Source of the DNA: Deltaproteobacteria bacterium
GTDB taxonomy: Bacteria > Myxococcota > JADLHZ01
Assembly: GCA_020848545.1 (NCBI GenBank)
Contig: JADLHZ010000012.1
Span: 266,277-330,276, forward strand
Reading direction: 5' to 3'
DNA: 64,000 nucleotides
The notes beneath the pieces are model-generated. The model did no database searches, was not told where the DNA came from, and saw only the letters and a program-made list of their open reading frames with translations. Positions within the stretch are counted from its first letter, which is position 1; each line of letters opens with the position of its first letter. The position numbers and the translations under genes are program-made. Below are positions 17,948 to 25,911 of this stretch, one piece after another.

Positions 17948-20900
17948 ATGTCGCGCTTGCTGCTCTTTCTCGCGCTCACCGCGTCGGGCTGTGTCGTCGA
18001 CGTGCGCCCGCCAGAGGACGCGCGCATTGCGTGCCAAAGCGACGCCGATTGTGCGGACGGAGGCAAGTGCGGACCGCGCGGCGTCTGCGCGCGCAAGAAC
18101 ACGCCGCCGGTGCTCGCGCTCGGGCCCATCGCGCGGTCGACGGAGATCGTCGCCCTGCCGCTCACGGTCTTCGACGACGACGGCGACGAGGTTCAGCTCG
18201 AGGCGTTCGTCGAGCGCGGCGACCACGCGCCCGAGCCGATCGCCCTCACTCCGACGTCGCTTGCCGCCAGTCCCGACGGTGTCGAGACGCTCCTCGCATG
18301 GGACGCCAAAGCGTTCTTCGGCAGCGGCGCGCACCGGCGTGAATTCCGTGTGCGGCTCGTGGCTCATGACCCCACGAATACGACGGCGCCGCTCGTCTCT
18401 CCCGAGCTCGCCTTCGGCAACGACCCGCCGATCGCGGGCGGTGTCCGCGTCGACGTCCCAGCGAGCGGCAGCGTCTCGGGCTACGCTGTCGTGCGCTTCG
18501 TCGCGAGCGACAGCTCGGCCGATCCGCTCCGGCTTGCCGGGTTCGAAGTGTCGCGCGCCGGCGACTTCAGCGATGCCAAGACCGTGACGATCGCCGCCGG
18601 CGCCGGCACCGCGTTTCCGAGCGGCGCCATCGCCGGCCTCGCGAGCGATCGCGGTGGAATCGAGCACAGCCTGACATGGGACTCGCGCGGCGACGCGCCC
18701 TTCGACGCGGCCTCCGTCGCCGTGCGTCTGAAGCTCGCGGACGCGTTCGGCGGTGTCTCCGAGTGGGCGGAGTCGACCACCTTCGGCGTCGACAATGCCA
18801 CGAGCCCTCCCGAGATCGCGCTCACCATGGGGCCGAGCGGACCGAGCGCGGTCAGCGGCGACGTTCCCCTCTCCTTCACGATCGCCGACCTCGACCGCGA
18901 CGCCTGCATCGTCGCGCTCGAGTATTCCGTCGGCGGCGGCGCGTTTCAGGTCGGCGCCACGGCGAGCAAGCTCATCGGCCTCACCCCGGGTCCGCATACG
19001 ATCGTCTGGCAGAGCACGCAGCTCGGGCTCACACGCACCGAGCACGTACGCTTGCGTGTCTCGGTGAGCGACGCCAACGACGCCGGCGGCTCGGATGAGA
19101 CGAGCGAGATCATCGTCGACAACACGCTGCCGAACACGCAGACGCCGCTGCAGGTGGCTTACGTTTCGCCAGTCGCTGCCGCGATGGACATTCCGTTGAG
19201 CACCTCCATCGTGCTCGTCTTCGACCATGACGTCGATGTGGCGAGCCTCGCGGGCCGCGTGCACCTGAACGCGCCTGGCGACATGCGCTCGCCGGTTGCC
19301 ACGCAAGCGAACCCGAGCGTGTTCAACACCTTCGAGATCGCGGCGAGCAACCTCCTCGCGGAGGCGACCTACACGCTCATCGTCGACGCCGGCGTGGCCC
19401 CTCACCCGAGCGCCACAGATGCGTCGGCGAGCATCATGAGCTTTCAGTCCACGTTCACCACCCGCACGGCGCCCGACACGACGCCGCCGGCCGCGGTCTC
19501 GAGCCTGATCGTACAGAAAAACGGCCCGACTTTTTACCAGCTCGGCTGGGTGAACCCGGCGAGCGACTTCGCCGGCGCGATCGTGCTCCGCCGCCAAGGT
19601 CAGCCGGTCGATCCGGCCGACGAGCCCGTCGATGGCCAGAGCTACTCGCCCCCGCAGCCGCTCGGCAGCGCCAACGTGGTCGCCGTCACCACGAACTCGA
19701 CCTTCCTCGACGCGACGCCGAGCCCGGGCGACTACGACTATGTCGTCTACGCCTTCGATGCGGCGCTCAACTACTCGCTCGTCGGCCGGCGCGCGCCTTG
19801 GGTGACCGCGTCGACTCAGATCTGGTGCCCGGACGAGAGCGGCAGCTTCAGCGTCACCGCCATCGGCGCGAGCGCGCAGCAGCTGTGGATCGCTGACGGT
19901 CCGGCACAACCGTTTGCCAGCGGAACGCTCGCTCCGCCGGCGGGCGCACCGGTCGGCGCGACCACACCTTTCCCCGTCGGCGCCGGCATGACCGTCGGCT
20001 CGACCTATTATCTGCGCCCCGTGGCGAGCGGCCCGCACGGCACCTTCGCCGGCATCGAGGTGCAGACGATCCTCACGCCGGCCGCGCTGCCGGCGCTCAG
20101 CCAACCCGTCGACGTCGCCACCGGTGGAAACACGAGCTTCACGGTGTCGCCGCTCGAGTGGACCGAGCTCGAGGTGACGGCCGACACCGACGTGGCGCCC
20201 GCGAGCGAGCTCTTCGGCCCGCCGTCGCCGGCGACGCCGAGCCCGAACGTCACCGTCACTAGGAGCTTCGCCCAAGCAGGCGAATATGCGCTCGCCGTCC
20301 GGCCGAAACGGGCGGGATGCGCGAGCCCGGGCGCGTGGACGGTGAGCAATCGTTTCCGCGCCGGCAACTTCCGCTTCGTCAAGGTCGGCGGCAGCGGCGA
20401 TCAGAGCGGCACCAGCCCGGTCAATGCCGCTCCCACGATCGCCGCCGGCCTCTCGGGTCTCACAGGCCCCGCCGACGTCTACGTTCGCTACGGCAGCTAT
20501 CCGCAAGCGAGCCAGCTGGCGGTGCCTTCCGGAGTCTCGCTCTACGGCGGCTACAGCGACACGTTCCAGACGCGCAATCCGAGCGGCACGCCATCGAGCA
20601 TCACCGGCGATCTCAACACGTGGCTCGTGACGGTGGCGCAAGGCGCGACGACGGCGACCGTGATCGACGGTTTCCAGATCCAAAACGGGGTGCAGGCGTT
20701 CGCCGCGAGCGTCGGGCTCTTTCGCACCTCGCCGACGATCAAGAACAATGTGATCTCGGGCGGTAGAGACGGCGTCATCATCGAGAACGGCGCGCCGGTG
20801 ATCGAGGGGAACACCATCACGCCGGGCACCGTGGCGGTGGCAGCGGCGATCCGCCTGACCTTCGAGGCGCCGAACGCCCTCATCCGGTACAACGCGCTCG

Positions 20901-21646
20901 ACGGGGGCCTGGGAACGACCACGTACGGGGTCTACGTCGACGTCGGCAAGGCGACGATCCACGGCAACACGATGACCAGCCAGACCGGCTCCACGAGCAT
21001 CGGCGTTTACGTGCACGACAACGCGCTCGACGGGAGCGTCATCAGCTCGAACGTGATCACCTCGCCGACGGTCGGCACGTCGACCGGCATCGAGGTGAAG
21101 AAGCAGGCGTTCATCGTCAACAACACCGTGCGCTCGAGCGCGCCCATTTCCGGCTACGCCACGCCGATTCACAACTACGCACCGAATACCGTCATCGCCA
21201 ATAACATTACGTTCACGACCGGCACGGGCACCCGCTACTGCATCCAAAACTCGGCGGCGCCGACGGTGGCGATCCTGCAGAATAACCTGATGTTCGACTG
21301 CCCGAACGGGCTCTTCGTCGACCTGGCGACTCCGTACAACTTCATGTGCCCACAGGGCACGCCGTCGCAGTTCAGCGGCTGCGGCAGCCCGCTGTGCGGC
21401 GCAGCGTCCTGGTGTCAGGGCAACCTGCAACCTTATACCTTGGCGGCGGTCGCGTTCGCCGGCGCCACCGATTTTCATCTGACGATGGCGTCGCCCATCG
21501 ACGTGCGCTTCAACGGCGTCAACGCCGGCACCGGCGCCTACGGAAACGTCACGAAGGATCGCGACGACGCCGCGCGCGACTGTCCGGGCATCGCCAACTG
21601 CTATTCCGTCGGAGCCTACGAGTTTTCGTATCCGCCGGGACCCTAG
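17948..21646 (+). CDS. Large surface lipoprotein with Cys-knot module, Ig-like domains and C-terminal beta-helix
   Basis: A 1,232-aa exported protein: signal peptide MSRLLLFLALTASGC with Cys15 as likely lipid anchor, then a four-Cys module (C-x5-C-x5-C-x5-C, residues 27-45). Several beta-sandwich domains follow, including a Big_5/SbsA-like Ig domain around residues 395-515 (PVAAAMDIPLSTSIVLVFDHDV). The last third (about 820-1,230) is a right-handed parallel beta-helix with NosD-like turns (TIKNNVISGG, VIEGNTITPG, TIHGNTMTS) introduced by a DUF1565-type segment. Such helices bind or cut polysaccharide, but no catalytic site is visible. The N-terminal 180 residues are clearly related to those of the 1,702-aa protein at 47 kb, so these are paralogs with different C-terminal modules. 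Confidence 0.75.
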   Translation: MSRLLLFLALTASGCVVDVRPPEDARIACQSDADCADGGKCGPRGVCARKNTPPVLALGPIARSTEIVALPLTVFDDDGDEVQLEAFVERGDHAPEPIALTPTSLAASPDGVETLLAWDAKAFFGSGAHRREFRVRLVAHDPTNTTAPLVSPELAFGNDPPIAGGVRVDVPASGSVSGYAVVRFVASDSSADPLRLAGFEVSRAGDFSDAKTVTIAAGAGTAFPSGAIAGLASDRGGIEHSLTWDSRGDAPFDAASVAVRLKLADAFGGVSEWAESTTFGVDNATSPPEIALTMGPSGPSAVSGDVPLSFTIADLDRDACIVALEYSVGGGAFQVGATASKLIGLTPGPHTIVWQSTQLGLTRTEHVRLRVSVSDANDAGGSDETSEIIVDNTLPNTQTPLQVAYVSPVAAAMDIPLSTSIVLVFDHDVDVASLAGRVHLNAPGDMRSPVATQANPSVFNTFEIAASNLLAEATYTLIVDAGVAPHPSATDASASIMSFQSTFTTRTAPDTTPPAAVSSLIVQKNGPTFYQLGWVNPASDFAGAIVLRRQGQPVDPADEPVDGQSYSPPQPLGSANVVAVTTNSTFLDATPSPGDYDYVVYAFDAALNYSLVGRRAPWVTASTQIWCPDESGSFSVTAIGASAQQLWIADGPAQPFASGTLAPPAGAPVGATTPFPVGAGMTVGSTYYLRPVASGPHGTFAGIEVQTILTPAALPALSQPVDVATGGNTSFTVSPLEWTELEVTADTDVAPASELFGPPSPATPSPNVTVTRSFAQAGEYALAVRPKRAGCASPGAWTVSNRFRAGNFRFVKVGGSGDQSGTSPVNAAPTIAAGLSGLTGPADVYVRYGSYPQASQLAVPSGVSLYGGYSDTFQTRNPSGTPSSITGDLNTWLVTVAQGATTATVIDGFQIQNGVQAFAASVGLFRTSPTIKNNVISGGRDGVIIENGAPVIEGNTITPGTVAVAAAIRLTFEAPNALIRYNALDGGLGTTTYGVYVDVGKATIHGNTMTSQTGSTSIGVYVHDNALDGSVISSNVITSPTVGTSTGIEVKKQAFIVNNTVRSSAPISGYATPIHNYAPNTVIANNITFTTGTGTRYCIQNSAAPTVAILQNNLMFDCPNGLFVDLATPYNFMCPQGTPSQFSGCGSPLCGAASWCQGNLQPYTLAAVAFAGATDFHLTMASPIDVRFNGVNAGTGAYGNVTKDRDDAARDCPGIANCYSVGAYEFSYPPGP

Positions 21647-21767
21647 TGTGCTGAAGCACGCAAAAGCCTCGTGGCTTCGTCGTCGCGCCCTGACTGTTCC
21701 GACAAGCAGTCTTGTCGTGCGCTCCGTCTATCGAGTCGGTAGGCTGTCGACCGCCGACAACCGAAGC

Positions 21768-22163
21768 ATGGCGAAGAAGTCCGCTCTCGAGCCTGATTTC
21801 GTCCGAGTGCAACTCGGCTACCCCACAGGGGTTGGCTTGGCCCTTTCTTTCGATCTCGGCACACCGATCGTCGCGACGTCTTTTGCCGTGACTCACGTGG
21901 GCGCAGGAGACGCCGGTATCGACGCCGATCTCTACGTGCGTCCTTTGGCGACGGTCGCGCACGTCACGCCCGTCTTCGCCGTGGGTGTGTTCGGCAAGGC
22001 GGCGAAGGACGGCACCGCGTCGGGTGTCAGTATGCGAACTGGGATCGAGCTCCGTCGCGGCGAGACTTCGAGCTCCGTCGAGGTAGGTCTGACGAAGATG
22101 CAATGGGGCGATACGGCGATGAAGGCGCCGTTCATCAAGCTCTCGTTCGGCTTCGCCTTGTGA
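21768..22163 (+). CDS. Small unknown protein with beta-strand pattern
   Basis: A 131-aa protein from the ATG at 21768 (MAKKSALEPDFVRVQLGYP); the frame is open upstream to 21648, but that part is Arg-rich with no start signal. Alternating hydrophobic strands (VGLALSFDLGTPIVATSFAV, DADLYVRPLATVAHVTPVFAVGVFG, SMRTGIELRRG, APFIKLSFGFAL) and an ending on an aromatic-Ala-Leu are reminiscent of an outer membrane or fatty-acid-binding barrel. No signal peptide is visible with this start. No family is recognised. Confidence 0.5.
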   Translation: MAKKSALEPDFVRVQLGYPTGVGLALSFDLGTPIVATSFAVTHVGAGDAGIDADLYVRPLATVAHVTPVFAVGVFGKAAKDGTASGVSMRTGIELRRGETSSSVEVGLTKMQWGDTAMKAPFIKLSFGFAL

Positions 22164-22261
22164 GAAACCGGAGCGCTGCGCGAACGTTGTCTGGAGCGAG
22201 CGCTCTCTGGACGCCCGCCACCAAAGGCACTAAACCTCGCCGCTCACGAACGAGGTGAGCG

Positions 22262-23230
22262 ATGGACGGGCGACGCGCAGCTCTCACTGCCTTACAAACC
22301 ATTTGCCTCGTGAATGAGATCGCGTGCGGCGGCGTGGGGCAGTTGGCACCGGTTGAGACGGCGCCGCCGGCCTACGCGACGAGCCAGGTGCGCGTGGCAT
22401 TGGCAGAGAAGGCCGCTGTGACCGTCACCGATCAAGACTGTAACAATCGCGCCCCGCATTGGGTCAGCGGCGACGTCTTAGTCGCAGAGGTGCGGCGACA
22501 GCTCGTCGCCGGGGGCTTCGTCGTCGTGGCGCCCGACGACAAGAAAAAAGACATCGACCTGCGCGTGAGCGCCGACCTCATCGACTGCATGCTCGGCGGC
22601 GGGCAGATGCGGCTCACCGCCGAGGTTCAGCGCGACGGGAGCAGCATCGACAACGCGACAGCGATCCACACCCTCGAGTACAACAACGTGACGCCGTGGG
22701 CCAACGACGTTGTCAACGCTCTCATGCGCTCGACACGCATCGCCGGGCAGTTGCGGCCCGCCAACCGCGGCCCCTCGGCTATCGCTGGCGGCGCCCTCGC
22801 CCTCCACACTGCGACCAAGGTGCTCGTGTTGCCGCTGCGACCGGTCGGCAATGTCAGCAGCGAAACCTGCCGGCTCCTGACCGGCATCATGCTGTCTCAG
22901 CTCGACGGCGTGAAGAACTTGAAGGCCGTCGGCGGTGAAGACGTGCAAGCCGCGCTCGGCCTGGAGAAGCAGAAGGAAGCGCTCGGCTGTAACAACCTCA
23001 CGTGCATGGCCGAGATCGGCGGCGCGCTCGGCGTCGACCTCGTCATGTACGGCGAGCTCGGCACCCTCGGCGCCAAGTACAACGTCAACCTCTCCCTTAT
23101 CCGCGCGCGCGACGCCTCGGTGGCGGCGAGGGCCAGCAAGCTCACCGACCAGAGCGAGGAAGTCATGGCCAACGAGCTCCCGCAGCTCGTCGCCGACGTC
23201 GTCGCGCGCCTCAACCGCGAACCTGGCTGA
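22262..23230 (+). CDS. Unknown exported protein with CsgG/TolB-N-like C-terminal domain
   Basis: A 322-aa protein. The C-terminal half (about 185-318) starts with ALHTATKVLVLPLRPVGNVSSE and continues with GEDVQAALGLEKQKEALGCNNLTCMAEIGGALGVDLVMYGELGTLG, a pattern I know from myxobacterial TPR/PEGA lipoproteins; its fold resembles the CsgG/FlgO/TolB N-terminal nucleotide-like domain. The N-terminal half shows a second, shorter copy of the same layout (VRVALAEKAAVTV, VRRQLVAGGFVVV, IDLRVSADLIDC). The N terminus has a weak signal ending near NEIACGG. It is followed after 113 bp by an unrelated gene. The role is unknown; a periplasmic assembly or sensing function is only a guess. Confidence 0.55.
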   Translation: MDGRRAALTALQTICLVNEIACGGVGQLAPVETAPPAYATSQVRVALAEKAAVTVTDQDCNNRAPHWVSGDVLVAEVRRQLVAGGFVVVAPDDKKKDIDLRVSADLIDCMLGGGQMRLTAEVQRDGSSIDNATAIHTLEYNNVTPWANDVVNALMRSTRIAGQLRPANRGPSAIAGGALALHTATKVLVLPLRPVGNVSSETCRLLTGIMLSQLDGVKNLKAVGGEDVQAALGLEKQKEALGCNNLTCMAEIGGALGVDLVMYGELGTLGAKYNVNLSLIRARDASVAARASKLTDQSEEVMANELPQLVADVVARLNREPG

Positions 23231-23343
23231 GTCAGCCACGCGTAAGATGCCTCTGCCTCACCGAAGATAGCGTTGCGCTTGGCCTTCACCGCTTGGCGCT
23301 GCCCATTCCACGCGAGGTAGCTTTCGAGTTAGATACCAGCACG

Positions 23344-23922
23344 ATGGGGAATGCTGGATTCAAGACGAAAGGCCTCGTCTACCTGGCCGCGAAGGAATAC
23401 TACGGTAAGGTCGTGCCCGGCGGCCTGGCCGCGTTCGAGGCGGCATTGTCGCCTGAGCTGCGCACGTTCTTCCTGTCGAATTTCATTGCCTCCGGCTGGT
23501 GGGACATTCTGCCGATCGTGCCGCTGAGCGCCGTCGCGGCGAAGCTCTGCGGGATCTCGCAGCGCGAGCTCGTCATCGCCAACGCGCGCCACACCGCCGA
23601 GCGCGACATCTCGGGAGTCTACCGCTTGCTCCTCAAGGTGGCGTCACCGTCCCTGGTCGCTGGGCGCCTACCGCGCATCTCGATGCAGTACTTCTCCTTT
23701 GGGGAGTCCTCGGGCGCGCAGGTCGCTCCGGGCGAGTTTCGCGCGGAGCAGCGGGGCGTGCCGATCGCCCTCCAGGATTGGCTGATCTGGGCCGTCGAGG
23801 GCTTCGCGCCTGTGGCGTTGAGCGCTGCCGGGGCCAAGTCCGTGTCCGTGACGCGAGACCGGGTCCGCGCCGAGCCCGGCGGCGAGACGGTCGCTATCGC
23901 TTGGACCTTGCGCTGGAAATGA
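23344..23922 (+). CDS. Putative TIGR02265/DUF2378-like myxobacterial protein
   Basis: A 192-aa protein from the ATG at 23344. Features are a KGLVYLAAKEYYGKV opening, a FLSNFIASGWWDILPIVPL segment with the aromatic-Pro motif typical of the myxobacterial TIGR02265/DUF2378 group, a helical middle (RDISGVYRLLLKVASPSLVAGRLP), and three C-terminal strands ending in VAIAWTLRWK. The assignment is by general layout rather than by a firm motif. Its 3' end overlaps the convergent glycosyltransferase gene by 29 bp. Confidence 0.45.
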   Translation: MGNAGFKTKGLVYLAAKEYYGKVVPGGLAAFEAALSPELRTFFLSNFIASGWWDILPIVPLSAVAAKLCGISQRELVIANARHTAERDISGVYRLLLKVASPSLVAGRLPRISMQYFSFGESSGAQVAPGEFRAEQRGVPIALQDWLIWAVEGFAPVALSAAGAKSVSVTRDRVRAEPGGETVAIAWTLRWK

Positions 23923-25165
23923 ACCGCGCGATCTGCCGCGCCGCGAGCAACGCCCCCTGTTCCTCGCGAACGATGCGACCGATGGCAGCGGCGCGCTCGC
24001 GAAACGCCGAATCCGTCACGGCGAGGCTGATCGCTGAAGCGAGGCGAGTGCTGTCGAGCTTGCGACGCGGAATCGGATTGGGCCCGAGCCCCAGTTGGCG
24101 CACGCGTGACGCCCAGAACGGCTGATCGCCATGAAAGGGAACGACGACCGCCGGTACTCCAGCGCGTACGGCCGCCGCAGTGGTTCCCGCTCCCCCATGA
24201 TGGACGACGGCGCTGCAGCGCGGGTAGAGCCACGCGTGAGGGACCGCGCTGAGGACGAACACGTCATCGGATAGGATCCCGGGCGTGAGGCCCGCCCATC
24301 CCGAGAGGAGGACGAGACGCGAGCGCGCCGCTTTGGCTGCGTCGATCACGAGCGTGCTCAGCTCCTCCGGTTTCTCGGTGCTCATGCTACCAAAACCCGC
24401 GCAGACGGGTGGAGGACCGCCGTCGAGAAAGCGCACCAGATCCGGCGGCGGCGTGAAGCTGCTTGGTTCATCGACGAACCAAGAGCCGGTCACCTGGACT
24501 TGCGCCGGCCAGTCCTTTGGCCGCGGGACAAGCGCCTCGCTGAACCCATAGAGCAGCGGCCCCGGCAGCAAGCCAGCGTGAGCCCCTGCAAAAGCCGGCG
24601 CAGGTTTGGCGCCGAGCACCTCGACGCAGGCCTGGTTCGCGACGGCACGAGCCGTCAACCAGAGCACCTCGCGGGTGAGCCAGTGACCGAGACGGCGGGA
24701 CGACGCGCCGAAGTCGAGCGCCGGAAACAACGCGCCAGGAAGCGCAGACGTGGCCGTGACAGGGACGTTGTAGGCTTGGACCAACGGAATGCCGAGCTTG
24801 CGCGAGATGCCGTCGGCGATGAGCGGAGTGCCGAAGTTCGTGACGATCACATCGGCCCCGCGACTCGCTTCGAGGCCGATCTCCGCCAACGCCCGCCCCG
24901 AACGCCGCCCGATCGCCGCGAGCTGCCGGAACGAGGAGATGACACTGCCTCCCTCTATAGAGCGTCTGGTCTCGACGCTCCTGAGCTCCTCCGCCACGTT
25001 CAACGGGATCGTCACCGCGGTGATCCCATACGAGCGAACGAGCACCTCGTGGTCGAGTGTCGTCACGATGGTGCACTCGTGGCCAAGCGACGCCAACGCT
25101 CTTCCGAGCGCGATGTAGGGCTGGACGTCGCCACGACTACCGGGCGCGATGATCACTGCTCTCAC
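23894..25165 (-). CDS. GT1-family (UGT-like) glycosyltransferase
   Basis: A 423-aa GT-B glycosyltransferase of the kind that decorates sterols, macrolides or carotenoids with sugar from a nucleotide donor. The N-terminal acceptor domain opens with IIAPGSRGDVQPYIALGRAL, a hallmark of the sterol/macrolide group. The C-terminal donor site has VVHHGGAGTTAAAVRAGVPAVVVPFHGDQPFWA at about residues 325-360. The start is a GTG at 25165. There is no biosynthetic cluster around it, so the acceptor is unknown. Confidence 0.85.
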   Translation of the reverse strand: MRAVIIAPGSRGDVQPYIALGRALASLGHECTIVTTLDHEVLVRSYGITAVTIPLNVAEELRSVETRRSIEGGSVISSFRQLAAIGRRSGRALAEIGLEASRGADVIVTNFGTPLIADGISRKLGIPLVQAYNVPVTATSALPGALFPALDFGASSRRLGHWLTREVLWLTARAVANQACVEVLGAKPAPAFAGAHAGLLPGPLLYGFSEALVPRPKDWPAQVQVTGSWFVDEPSSFTPPPDLVRFLDGGPPPVCAGFGSMSTEKPEELSTLVIDAAKAARSRLVLLSGWAGLTPGILSDDVFVLSAVPHAWLYPRCSAVVHHGGAGTTAAAVRAGVPAVVVPFHGDQPFWASRVRQLGLGPNPIPRRKLDSTRLASAISLAVTDSAFRERAAAIGRIVREEQGALLAARQIARFISSARSKR

Positions 25166-25278
25166 GGTGAAGCTTCGATACAGCGCGCGGCGGGATTTGC
25201 AATACGCACCTGCCTCTTTCGACAGGGTTGCTATGCGACCGAGGCTTGCTTATCCAAAGCGCGAAATTCACGACGAAC

Positions 25279-25872
25279 ATGACGCGGCCCACCAAGATCA
25301 AAGCCCGGCGCGAGGGACTATCCCAAGAACGCAACGCCCGCAGCGTCGCGCCGCGGTGGCGCAAGTATACGCTGGCAGCGCGCGGCGCTGAACGCGGCAC
25401 GATTCGCCGCGTCGACGGCGACCCGCGCGCGCCGCAAGTTGGCTCAGTGTGCTATCGCGCCATTCACGGGCGAGCGGGCCCGTGCGTCGGTTGTCCAGCG
25501 TTCGGGAACGGGGCAGAGGCCCGGCGGAGTTGGGGCATCGTGACATGCAGCGGCCCGCAGAGCCCGGCTGAGCTCGTGCTCGTCAAGCGCGCAGGCAAGG
25601 ATGTGGAGGTCGAAGCGCTGTCGTTGCCGGAGGCGGTGATCAGCGCCATCGCTCACGCACACCGTGAATGCATCTGCGTTCGTGCGCGCCTGTCTGCGCG
25701 CGAACGCGAGATCGTCGAGCTCATCTTGCGCGGAGCCGCGACCGAGGCGATCGCGTCGAGGCTGCGCATCTCGGGCCGAACGGTGCGTTTTCACCAGCGC
25801 AACCTGCTGCGCAACCTGCTGCGCAAGCTCGGAGCGAACAGCCGGGTGTCACTCATCGGGTTGTTCTCTTGA
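25279..25872 (+). CDS. LuxR-type regulator with Cys-containing N-terminal domain
   Basis: A 197-aa protein from the ATG at 25279. Residues about 45-75 read VGSVCYRAIHGRAGPCVGCPAF, the C-x(11)-C-x2-CP pattern found in PAS-like domains. The C terminus is a LuxR/GerE helix-turn-helix: LSAREREIVELILRGAATEAIASRLRIS then GRTVRFH. After the recognition helix there is an in-frame tandem duplication of four residues, RNLL, where family members have a single copy before KLG. The gene is 39 bp upstream of a hybrid kinase and probably co-transcribed, so it may be the output regulator of that kinase, although it has no receiver domain of its own. Confidence 0.75.
   Translation: MTRPTKIKARREGLSQERNARSVAPRWRKYTLAARGAERGTIRRVDGDPRAPQVGSVCYRAIHGRAGPCVGCPAFGNGAEARRSWGIVTCSGPQSPAELVLVKRAGKDVEVEALSLPEAVISAIAHAHRECICVRARLSAREREIVELILRGAATEAIASRLRISGRTVRFHQRNLLRNLLRKLGANSRVSLIGLFS
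25798..25821 (+). repeat. 12-bp tandem duplication inside the LuxR helix-turn-helix
   Basis: CGCAACCTGCTG occurs twice in direct succession and encodes RNLL-RNLL. The frame is kept. Confidence 0.85.
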
Positions 25873-25911
25873 CCAGCGGTTGAAGCGCGAAAAGAAAACA
25901 GGGGGGGTCGA

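Noticed and set aside
17726..21478. A 1,250-codon open frame on the minus strand opposite the beta-helix lipoprotein
   Set aside because: Composition is that of a shadow frame (Arg, Ala, Val, Asp, His), it crosses the real gene boundary into the PilB gene, and has no recognisable motif.
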